Of a stretch of DNA of 64,000 nucleotides, positions 11,880-21,278 are shown piece after piece. The position numbers were made by a program, and so were the translations under genes. Each line of letters begins with the position of its first letter. The stretch's first letter is position 1. The notes beneath the pieces were generated by a model that was not told the DNA's origin, did no database searches, and was given only the letters and a program-made list of their open reading frames with translations. Source of the DNA: Pseudopyrenochaeta lycopersici. Taxonomy: Eukaryota; Ascomycota; Dothideomycetes; Pleosporales; Pseudopyrenochaetaceae. Location: positions 62,001 to 126,000 of the forward strand of contig NHZP01000079.1 in the NCBI GenBank assembly GCA_003313425.1. The letters are read 5' to 3'.

Positions 11880-12554
11880 GCCAAACGCTGTTGCAGCTGC
11901 GTGCCAGGGTGAAGCCGAATTCGCTAGCGACTGTACATCTCTGCACAGGGAGAAATTGCAAGAGGAATGGAAAGCAGAATGACAAGCTTCACACAAGGGC
12001 AAACACCTTCGTGGAATAGACAATGAACTCCCATCTAAGCGCACGCAGATGCTATACGGTTCTCGGCAGAGACACCGAGCATATCTACTAACACAACTCA
12101 GGACCGGACACTCATGGCTAGCCACACATACCCGAATCTTCCGCTTCAGTGAGGAAGACAAGTGCGAATGTGGAGCGAGAGAAACGGTAGTATATGTGCT
12201 GGTGGATTGCCCGAAACTGAGAGAGATCAGGCAGCAGCTCCGGAGCAAGATAGGAGAGGCATTTAGCAGCACCGCAGAAATGCTGGGAGGAAACCCCAGG
12301 GACGGGTGAAAGGATGGACAAGCAAGAACAGCGTCCTAGACGCGGTACTGGACTTAGCGGAAGCGTCTAAAAGATTTACATCAAGGGCTCCAGAGCGGCC
12401 CCAGAACAGGGGTCGTAGGCAAGGTGACCATCATAGGCCACAACGGGGCTAAAATGTCGTGCATGTAGCAGTAGGCTGTAAAATAGTTGTGGAAGGATAT
12501 ATTTTAGTAGTGGTAGCCTGCATATCCCACGGGAGAGGTCAGGGTAAATGAAAC
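11880..12554 (+). mobile_element. 5'-truncated LINE (Tad-type) 3' fragment
   Basis: The frame 12049-12309 encodes the end of a LINE ORF2. It has LRTGHSWLATHTRIF followed by the terminal zinc-binding block CECGARETVVYVLVDC, which comes after the RNase H domain in many fungal non-LTR elements. A short 3' UTR follows and ends in TAAATGAAAC directly before the (AAG)n tract. Upstream homology fades near 11880, as expected for 5' truncation by incomplete reverse transcription. A shift near 12305 separates the frame from the last residues (VLDLAEASKRF). Confidence 0.7.
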
Positions 12555-12650
12555 AAGAAGAAGAAGAAGAAGAAGAAGAAGAAGAAGAAGAAGAAGAAGA
12601 AGAAGAAGAAGAAGAAGAAGAAGAAGAAGAAGAAGAAGAAGAAGAAGAAG
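12555..12650 (+). repeat. (AAG)32 microsatellite
   Basis: This is a perfect 96-bp run of 32 AAG units. It starts immediately after the LINE 3' UTR, so it probably grew from the element's short-repeat 3' tail rather than arising independently. Confidence 0.98.
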
Positions 12651-12994
12651 ACTGTAATAGTTAAAAAATAGATAAGCTAGTCTATCTGCGGCGATTCTGC
12701 GCGTACACTGAGTTCGAGCATGTCCCTGGATATGACATACATTGCTTTGACGCCTCACCACCTGATCCAGGATACGAGCTAGCGCTCTGTCTTCTTGCCA
12801 ATCGCAACGCCGTTGCTGGCAAGGACTAGGTTCCTAATAAGACTGCGTTGCCTGCCTTCTTCAGTCATAGAATACGCTCAGAAACGCCTACTTTCCGCTC
12901 CTCAAGTCGTTCTCTGTTGTATCGGAGTGTCATGGCGCTAGTTGCGTGGTGCATACCATGTGTAGGCCCGCACCTCTTCGGCCGCCTTTCTCTA

Positions 12995-14032
12995 CTATTC
13001 TCCACCACAATACTGCCGTGCGAGAACCGCGGCTATATCTCCCAAGTACTCGTCTTCTTGATACTGCGGTCGAGGTGTCTTGAATATCTCCTCTCTCCTT
13101 CCTCCTTTTTCCTGCCACACATGTCGTCCAGCATCCCGCTTATGCTGTTCGAGCGCTTTCTGATTGGTGAATATACGACCACACATACAGGAAAACCTGG
13201 CTACTGAAGGTGTGACCCGAGTCGACACTGACGACAGATTTAGAGAAGCGAAGGAAGAGGCTAGGGAGTTGTCCCGTTGCTCGTATCGAGTCAGAGACTC
13301 GTCAGCTTGTCGCTTGTGGAATAAAGAGTCGCGCTTATGCAGGTCCAGGACTCGTTGGGTCTCGAAGACATGACCGCAGGTACAAGGGAGGAGTGAGACT
13401 AGTGAGAGCACTGAATATGGGATAGTGCCTGGTACTGGGCCCGAAGCTGGAGGAATCGAAGTTGAAGGTGAATGTGGAGCCGTGAACGGCACTGAGCCCG
13501 GCATTTCGGCTTTAGACGGAGACGCAGACCCAGGCTTTCCTGCCCGGTGAGTTTTCGGATATCTCAGATGCTTGTTCAGCGCGTTCTCGTTCGTAAAGCT
13601 CTGTCCACAAGGACACTGAATTTTCTTCGCCGTAAATTCAGCAGGTGGAATGCGACGCTCCCCTGCCGTTGATACCAAGGCCCCACCCGAGATTAACTCC
13701 AAGACTTGGGGTAGATTCGAAGAATTCGAATCCGCATTCATCTGCTTGTGCAGTGCACAGTAACATCCGTGTTTTCGAAGCGCATGGTGATTTTTGAACA
13801 TTCTGCCACACCAACAGATTACAGGCTTTGGTGATGAAGCTGAAATTGAAGCTTTAGCTGTAACAGTGGTTAACCTTCGATTAGAGCTTGGAGTTGTATA
13901 TATGGCATTCTCTTCCTTCCGATGGGTTCCGCAGAACGACTTATGTCGAATGTACGTCTCCGCACTCTCGAAACTTTTACCGCAAGGGCAGCGAACCTCG
14001 AGTGTGGTGATTCTTCCTGCGGCATCCGCCAT
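12995..14032 (-). CDS. five-finger CxCG zinc-finger protein
   Basis: The gene is intronless and encodes 345 residues. Five fingers share one exact pattern, C-x-C-x12-H-x6-H, beginning CPCGKSF, CWCGRMF, CPCGQSF, CTCGHVF and CMCGRIF. Classical C2H2 fingers have two to four residues between the cysteines and three to five between the histidines, so this is a regular variant. Serine/proline-rich linkers separate the fingers and the C-terminus is acidic. I chose the ATG at 14032 (MADAAGR) because its context is strong (A at -3, G at +4) and the finger array starts soon after. In-frame ATGs farther upstream add a region rich in CCCCGCAA repeats that does not look like protein. Zn and nucleic-acid binding are inferred from the fold only. 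Confidence 0.75.
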   Translation of the reverse strand: MADAAGRITTLEVRCPCGKSFESAETYIRHKSFCGTHRKEENAIYTTPSSNRRLTTVTAKASISASSPKPVICWCGRMFKNHHALRKHGCYCALHKQMNADSNSSNLPQVLELISGGALVSTAGERRIPPAEFTAKKIQCPCGQSFTNENALNKHLRYPKTHRAGKPGSASPSKAEMPGSVPFTAPHSPSTSIPPASGPVPGTIPYSVLSLVSLLPCTCGHVFETQRVLDLHKRDSLFHKRQADESLTRYEQRDNSLASSFASLNLSSVSTRVTPSVARFSCMCGRIFTNQKALEQHKRDAGRHVWQEKGGRREEIFKTPRPQYQEDEYLGDIAAVLARQYCGGE

Positions 14033-14283
14033 TTCGACCTTCGTGTAAGATGAGATAAATTGCCGTCGGATTGTAAGCGGAAGGCTGAAGGTAGGTGACG
14101 CAGGCCAGGTGCAAAGTTCGTCGCAGCGGTCAGCGCGATTCTCACTAAAAAAGTAAGGTTGCATCGTCAACCCCGCAACCCCGCGACCCCGCAATCGTCA
14201 GGACACTAAGCTGAGCCATGTAGTTTAGGTCGACTCTGAAGCATTAGTTTAGAAGTAGTTACTCGGGCCCTTGCGGTCACTGC

Positions 14284-16834
14284 GTGATTTTTCAGAGAAA
14301 TAGCCCGTGCAAAGGCACGGGCCTCCTAGCTCAACGATCATCCCTAGCTCAACGATCACGACGCAGGTGCTTCAACTCTCATACAAATTTATATAGGAAA
14401 TAAAGTACTAATGTCGCGCAAATTGATACAATATGTCAACTAGAGTCTCCTGCATCGCTACTTTCAATTTCAAAGTCAACCTTGCTGTCGTTACTTATAT
14501 CATCGAGCTCGCTTTCAACAACCGTAGCCTGTGTATCTAGCTGATCAAGGGCTCGATTGTTAGCGTTCCTGTAGTATTCTTCCTGTTCTTTTGCCTTAAT
14601 AGCAGCTGTAACCTTTGAGTTATAAGGATCGTTGATACTACGCGTGACAAGCCCTTGTTGCACTGCCGTAGTAAGCATATCCTCAGATAGGTCAGAGCGT
14701 GGTCTGAACGGCCCCCGTTTAGTCAGCTTCTCCATACAAACTGCTGCGGCAGCTTGACAATCGTCAGGATCAAGTAGACCAAGTCCTTCCGTAACGAAGA
14801 TTGGCGTTCTAGCGAGATGTCTCTTCCGGATCCTTGAGGCAGCGGCACGGATTGATGGCGGAAGCCTTTTGTACTTATTACAAAGTACTCTCGCCTCGCG
14901 ATCCTTCCGTATTTAAAGGTCCTTCTCCTGCCTTGTAATCTCATCTTCCTTACGCTTCTTCACTATTGCTCGAGCATCTGAAGCGTAAATAACACCTCCT
15001 TTAAACGTAAGCTTGCGCCTTGTACGCCTCCGTCGCTCCTCACGAGCAATCTCGGCCGCCTTCGTATGCCCAAGTTGACGTCTGAAGCTCTCCGCCGTAG
15101 CAGCCCACGCAGTAGCAGTGATAAGCGTCTTCTCAATATCGATAGCTTGAGATGGTGGCAGCGTATCCTTAATGACGCCTCGGATCATTTTCATCTGAGC
15201 CTCAAGAGTCGGTAGATCGTTTGGCATTGACCAGGTTTTAGTTCCAGGCTTAAGCACGGGTATTTGAGCTGATTTAGGCAACTCTCTCTCCATTTTAGCT
15301 TGTAGAGCTTGTTCCTAGTCTCCTTGTAGCTCCAACGGAGTTCCCGATCTCTTGAGCTATTCGATGAAACACTATCCTTATCTAGATCTGATGAGTTAAA
15401 GATAGGTGTTTGAGGACGCGTGACTTCAGGATCCTCAAATTCCACTGGTCAAACACGTTTTGGTGGGCTAGATGTAGTCTCCCGGTCACGAAGCTTCTTC
15501 AAAACAACCTCTGGTTGAAAGGGATAGATGCCAGTTGCTCTCCAACCGCTTAGGACTGTCTTCCGGCGAAAGGTCTCTCGCCGAATTTGGTAGATAGTTG
15601 CTAAGAAGTCCTCCTTCTTTATTTCCTTGGCGCCCGTCCTTGAGGCCTAGTGGAGCATCCTACCGTGATACCATTTTAGTGACTGAAAGCAGCCGACATC
15701 TAGTACCTGTAGGACATGCGTCGTATGCGGAGGAAGAGTAAATAAGAGTATTTGATTCTCCCATGCATACTGGATAAATTCACACGTATGATGAGATCCA
15801 TATCCGTGAAGTAGGAGAACTCTCCATACGCCACGCAACTTCCGCCGAGACTGTAGGTTAAAGTGCTTAATCCACTCAAAGCTAAGTTCATCGTTGGAGT
15901 ATCCCGAATCCGATATGCCAATAAGGTACTGATCTGGTAGATCATCTATCTATTTTTCAAGGATTGTACTCGATTTGATAATAATCATTGGATCTAGTAC
16001 GTCGCCATTCGCGTTCACACACTCTACGAGCGATATGAGCTCACGGTTGTTCGAGTGGGGCATATAGATCTAAGAGCCTATTAGAATTGGTACTTTGCCA
16101 TATAGTATAGTATAGACAGGTACCTCTTTGCCCAGTCACGTGTACACGTAGCTCCCCTTTGCAACACCAATCTGGCATCCAGTTTCATCCATATTGTAGA
16201 TATCCTCTGGTTGAACTCCCAATTCATCAATTTTGGCCTTCAGCTTCTCAAACCAAGCTTTAATAACTTCAGGCTCTTGAGCAAGCTTCCTCTAGACCTC
16301 AAGAGGCTTCGCCTTTACCTTTTGGTACTGTCCATTGGCTTGAAGCCAGCTCTCTGCCCAGTGATCGCCACATCTACGTGGTGGGCCAATATCCTGATGA
16401 GACGCTGCTAGCAAGGCATCGGTTTGTTGTTTGATGAGACTCTTATGAATACCAAAGCCAATATCGTCAATCGCGTCAAGGAAACGCTTTAAAGCAGCTT
16501 CCTATTCTTCTGTGGGAAGCTTATTCGTAGATGGGCGTGTAGAGCGGCTTTGGCCGCCTCGATAGGCGCGTTTGAGCCTCTGGTAGGTAGGTTATGGTCG
16601 CGTGCGAAGGCGGCGATGTTGGGGTTATCCATCGAGCGGAGGATTTGCACTGCTTTAGATATCTTGGCAACAGAATCACGGTAGTTTTTAGACATAGTAA
16701 GGTACTTTTACAGGTAAATTTGTATGGTGGGGTACATGAACGCGTCAAACGCGTTGTCGTGATCGTTGAGCTAGGGATGATCGTTGAGCTAGGAGGCCTG
16801 TGCCTTTGCACGGGCTTTTTCTCTGAAAAATCAC
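14284..16834 (-). mobile_element. pogo-like DNA transposon, 2.55 kb, decayed
   Basis: Terminal inverted repeats of about 75 bp start GTGATTTTTCAGAGAAATAG at 14284 and end with the complement at 16834. Each repeat contains a perfect hairpin (CCCGTGC-AAAG-GCACGGG on the left) and two direct copies of TAGCTCAACGATCA. A DDE transposase relic fills the inside. The flanking bases (GC on the left, CG on the right) give no TA duplication, unlike the other pogo-type elements here. The insertion edges may have been altered, or this subfamily may use another target. Confidence 0.85.
14436..16695 (-). pseudogene. pogo/Tc1-type DDE transposase, decayed
   Basis: Reading from 16695, an HTH Psq-like N-terminus (VAKISKAVQILRSM...IAAFARDHNLPTRG) is followed by a CENP-B-type HTH region. 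The DDE_1 core has YNMDETGCQIG near 16190, LLLHGYGSHHT near 15800 (the second acidic residue is replaced by His in HGYGSHH) and LPPHTTHVLQVLDVGCF near 15720. A long charged tail ends at 14436. Many TAG/TAA codons interrupt it, mostly where TGG would be expected. Confidence 0.82.
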
Positions 16835-16899
16835 CGAGTAGGATCTGAGTCCATAAGATAATCCTCCACCAACCAATCGAACCTGTTCCTCTTCTGTGA

Positions 16900-17044
16900 G
16901 ATCGTCGATCCAATCCAGCGCCACACAATCCCGGAGTATTCGGTCCAATCCACATCCAGTCTGGCTCAGACCGCTGTGGCTGAGGCAGAACTGATTGGAC
17001 TGAATATCCCTGCGTTGTGTGGCGTTGGATTGGATCGGCGATCC
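16900..17044. repeat. imperfect 145-bp foldback repeat
   Basis: The left arm (16900-16950) and right arm (16993-17043) are inverted copies with a loop of about 42 bp. The shared core reads CGATCCAATCCA(A/G)CGCC then ACACAA. The arms differ at a handful of sites. It could be a small foldback MITE, but no clear target duplication flanks it. Confidence 0.8.
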
Positions 17045-17201
17045 ATTCCATCCACTGGCCACACTGATTTCGATCGCGCTTAAGCACGCGCATTCCCAAA
17101 AGTACCTCATCCCGCTCAAATCTTTTGACGTCCCCACCGACGGAATATAGTCTCATGATGACAAGCAAGCCATGATCACCTCGTTCTTAACCTCTCTGTA
17201 C

Positions 17202-17772
17202 TTAATAGCCACCATCAGCGCAGTGTCCGCACCACCCACAATCCTTGTCACATAGCGCCCAGTCCTGATCGTCGTCCCAGCCCGTCTGAGTAATGTCCCC
17301 CCAATTCTCCTCGTCGCTTTGTTCGTCGAAATCTCGTGCTTGAGTGGGATATTCTAGGGGCCGGAGGTATTGTGTGAGCAACATCCTGAGTGACTGAAAT
17401 CTATGTTTGTGATTAGAGTTTTGATAAGACTTGTTCTCGTAAGCGTACATTTATTGTGCTAAGTATAGGGTTGACCACAGGTTCGATTGAAGACCAAGAT
17501 CTTGCATGCATTCTAGCATGGGAGTTCGAACTCATATGTCCTTGGACAGCTTGCTTGCTGCCGAACTTCCGATTGCAGACTTTACACTCGAACATAGTGG
17601 CATGAGAAGGTGCGTTCTGGTGGGATCGTCGGGCTCCATCGCTGCAGAATGTTTTGTCACATTTGCTGCATGGATATGGCTTGCGGGTGGCTGAATCTCT
17701 GGTGCCAGTATGCTTTCTGAGAGCTTCCCTGGTACTGAATTGTTTGGTGCAGATAGTGCATGGGTAACCCAT
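17202..17772 (-). CDS. C2H2 zinc-finger protein, two exons
   Basis: The gene model is complement(join(17202..17393, 17449..17772)), 171 residues, with a 55-nt intron ending TTTCAG. Finger 1 (CTICTKQF...RKH) lacks an obvious second zinc histidine. Fingers 2 and 3 are regular C-x2-C-x12-H-x5-H (CSKCDKTF...SHQNAPSH and CKVCNRKF...GHMSSNSH). The second exon adds an acidic tryptophan-rich stretch and ends with a small cysteine cluster, LCDKDCGWCGHC. The start ATG at 17772 has a good context (A at -3, G at +4). Without the intron the frame stops 19 codons after the last finger, so a shorter protein is also possible. Confidence 0.65.
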
Positions 17773-19610
17773 GATTAAGGTGTATTGTGAGTTGCACGAT
17801 TAACTTGGTTGTGGCGCGCGAAACAACGTGAGAAGATGGGAAGACGTTGCCGTGAGCGGTGTTGGTGCTGAATGAAGAGAGCGGGGTTGAGTCTCTGTAA
17901 CCTGACATGACGGCCAACAACAGCACCCTTTCGTAAAGGTTGCAGCACGAACTATGTTTGAACATCGCCACTACTAGTGTTCAAAATGGACGGCTCGCAC
18001 TGGCGACACCCTTGAGCTTGTCTATTTCTTGAGAGTATAGCCCATAAAATGAACGTGGGTACCTAGTAAATCTGTCCTCCTCGTCCACAAGGGCCTTTTT
18101 GATCTTTGTGAGGATTTCGCTGTTATCAAAATTCCACGCTTGAAAATTCTACGCGCGACGTTGCCCAAGAGGATCCGTGCAATGAACACAAGCCCAGAAA
18201 AATGCCCCGCATACCGAGGCTCACCTCGTAACGCCCAGCCACTCGTAACGCCCAGCCACTCGTAACGCCCGCTCCTCAACAATTGCACGGTTTTTTCAAC
18301 ACCACGTATCTCAACCAATATGGACCCAGTTATAGATGCGCTTACAGCTATCAACTCCTTGGAGTCTGGAGAAGATATTAATTACACAAAATTGGCGAAT
18401 GCCTATGGCGTTGACCGTAGAACGATCGCAAGGCGGCACCAGCTCATTTCAACCTCGCGAGAAGTCAAAGCTCAAAATCAACAAAATCTCCATCCACACC
18501 AAGAAAAGGAGCTCATCCAGTACATCATCCAGCTCACTAAGCGAGGCCTGCCACCTAGTAGGGCTATGATTCGAAACTTTGCGTCTCAAATAGCTAAAAA
18601 AGAGATTGGAAAGAACTGGGTTGATCGCTTTGTCAAGCGGCACAGTATCCATCTCATCTCTCAATATGCAGTTGGTATGGATAACAGCCGCCACAAGGCT
18701 GATTCCTTTAATAAGTATAGCCTCTATTTTAAGCTTTTAGATGATAAGATCAAGCAATATGAGATAGAAGCTCAGCATATATATAATATGGATGAAAAGG
18801 GGTTCCTATTAGGAGTAATAGGCAGGTTGAAGAGGATATTCAGCAGGACCTTATATGAGCGGGGAACTATAGATCCTTCATCCAGGGTGGTAACAGAGAG
18901 TGGATTACCTTGATAGCCTGCATCTGCGCGGATGGATCATCTCTAGAGCCTGCCCTGATATTTCAGTCAGCCTCATGCTCAATCCAGGACAGCTGGCTAC
19001 AAGAGTTTGATCCTGAGGATGATCAAGCTCGCTTTACCTCATCTCCCTCAGGATAGACAAACAACGATATAGGCCTAGCATGGCTGAAACAGGTGTTTGA
19101 TCGCAACACCAAGGCAAAAGCTCGATCCTCCTATCGATTACTCATCCTTAATGGCCATAGATCTTATGTTTCTATGGATTTTATTGACTATTGCGACCAA
19201 AACAAGATCCTCCTAGCTATCTATCCTCCTCACTCAACCCATAGCTTACAGCCACTTGACGTGAGCATGTTCAAGCCTCTCTCACTCGCGTACTCAGAGG
19301 AGATCTCACAGTTCATGGAGAGAAGCCAGGGGCTAGTATCTATCAGTAAAAGAGACTTCTATCCTTTCTTTAAAGCAGCCTGGGCAGCTTCATTTAAAAA
19401 AGGAGACCATCCTTAAGGCCTTTGAGGCAACTGGCCTATCGCCCTCTATCGCCCCAAGATCCTACACCGAACACCAATTTTTCGATTTTTGGATATCCTT
19501 TACAGAGGACCAAAAATACCAGCAACTGATCCGGCTCACTGCGGCCACTCTGGGAGTACCTCTAACGTCCGCCTAGGCCCCCCACGCGACACGCAAGGGA
19601 GCCTGATAGG

Positions 19611-21278
19611 ATGGCAGAGCCTCCCCCTTCCCATTACACGGGGTCCCCAGACCCCGAGTCCCCTCAGCAGCTAGACACCCGCGCCTCAAGACGGCCTCAG
19701 AAGGACGTGCACCACCAAGCACCCTCGCTGAGCAGCCAGAACCCCAGTGGGGGCGCCCCTAAACCTCGAGTCTCTGACGCCGTCCAACGCCACATCACCG
19801 AGACTCAGCAGATCACCCAGCTATGGAACACCATCACTACTGCCTTCGCAGCAGCCGTAGATCAACACGCTCAGGGCTACACCAACCCTCAAGAATCTAG
19901 GATTGCGGAGGAGCTGCAACGGAGAGTCATCCACGCCCTAACCTCCCTCTCCCCAAGCAACTCTCCCAGTAGCTCCCGCTGGAGCAGCGATACCAGCTAC
20001 AGTAACTCTAGGAGCCCGGACTCAGGACGCCGCTCTTGGGCGGACGTAGCCAGAAACCCCCAAATATCAGATAGGGGTATCAGCCGACCCCTGATCCCTA
20101 CTAGGCCACGGCCTGCCCCGCCAGCTAAGCTAAAAGAAGACAACCGAATCTTTATTGCCATCTCTAACCCAGCAATACAACTGCAACAACCCTCACCATT
20201 TGCAGTAAGGCAGGCAATCTGCAAGAGCATAGGAGGAATCGCCCTTAAAGACGTACCTACTGCGTCACCTATTAATACAGGCTGGGCTATCACCCCAGCT
20301 AACCAGAACATTCGGGAGGAACTTCTAACCCCAGAAAACCGGGAACTTCTAATACAGGCCCTAGGCGGAGACGCAGTCAGAATCCCAGAGCGCTGGATCA
20401 ACTATGCAGTACAAGGAGTACCCAGCTCTTTCCAGACTCTTAACGGCACTAATTTACCCACTACTATCCAGCTAGTAGAAGAAGAGGTATGCTCACAAAC
20501 AGGCAAGCAGCCCGTAAACTGCAGAACCTCACGGCACGGGGCGAACCAGAATGGCCTTACTACCTAGATTATTTCATACAAGGAGCCAGTCCGCTCGTTC
20601 CAGCTCTTTGGCACCAGCCAATTTTCAAAGGAAATCCACAAACACCCAGCCATACAACGACATGACCCAGGCTGCCAGGGCTACTGCAACGCTGCTAGCT
20701 GCACCCGAGTAGCCCGCTGTGTGTAGTGCGGTGATCATACAGACCAACACCAAGGACAGTATGGGGGAAGTTGTTCCCACAGAGCTATGTGTGCCAACTG
20801 CCATGGCCCTCACCCAGCCAGCCACTCCAACTGCCCTGCAGCCCCTCGTCGGGTCCATGGACACATAAGCAAGCCCACACAGACCGAGCTAAAAGCCATC
20901 CGCCGCGCAGGCAGGATAGCACGTCAGCACCTCCACAGAACAGTTGAAGAAACCTTTAGACAAGCTACACCTCAGCCCGAAGCTACTCCGCCAGAGGCTC
21001 CTCACGCGACTACACTGTCCCACTCTACTGCTCAGGAGAGCGCAGTGCAAGGAAACAGCGGAGCTAGTCGCATTAGAACGACTAGTGCCTCCCACGCATC
21101 TTCATCTGCTAGCAGCGGAGAAAAGAGGCCAAGACGGGTAGCTACAGGCCGAGGAAACCTCAACGTAGGACAACTGTCTGCTAGCAGCCTGCGCCCACGA
21201 CCTACTATCTACACTGACCCGTCTACCTCAGAGAGAGAAGACGCCAGCATGAGCGATGACCCACCATCAACATGTTAG
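19611..21278 (+). pseudogene. LINE ORF1 (gag-like)
   Basis: The N-terminal half (19611-20567) is proline/serine-rich and contains a WADVAR motif typical of Tad/I-type ORF1 proteins. It is followed by an RNA-recognition-like region (IFIAISNPAIQLQQPSPFAVR). A frameshift near 20500 moves the frame. A cysteine/histidine block follows (about 20680-20850, with CVxCGDHTDQHQ and CANCHGPHPASHSNCP), broken by one TAG at about 20727. The C-terminal half reaches 21278. The ORF1 stop overlaps the ORF2 start in the string ATGTTAG, suggesting stop-and-restart translation. Confidence 0.8.

Noticed and set aside
12504..12761. Minus-strand frame rich in leucine
   Set aside because: It is the AAG microsatellite read as CTT; there is no coding support.
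14033..14194. Longer start for the five-finger protein (54 more residues)
   Set aside because: The extra region contains CCCCGCAA-type repeats, and the ATG at 14032 has a much better context.
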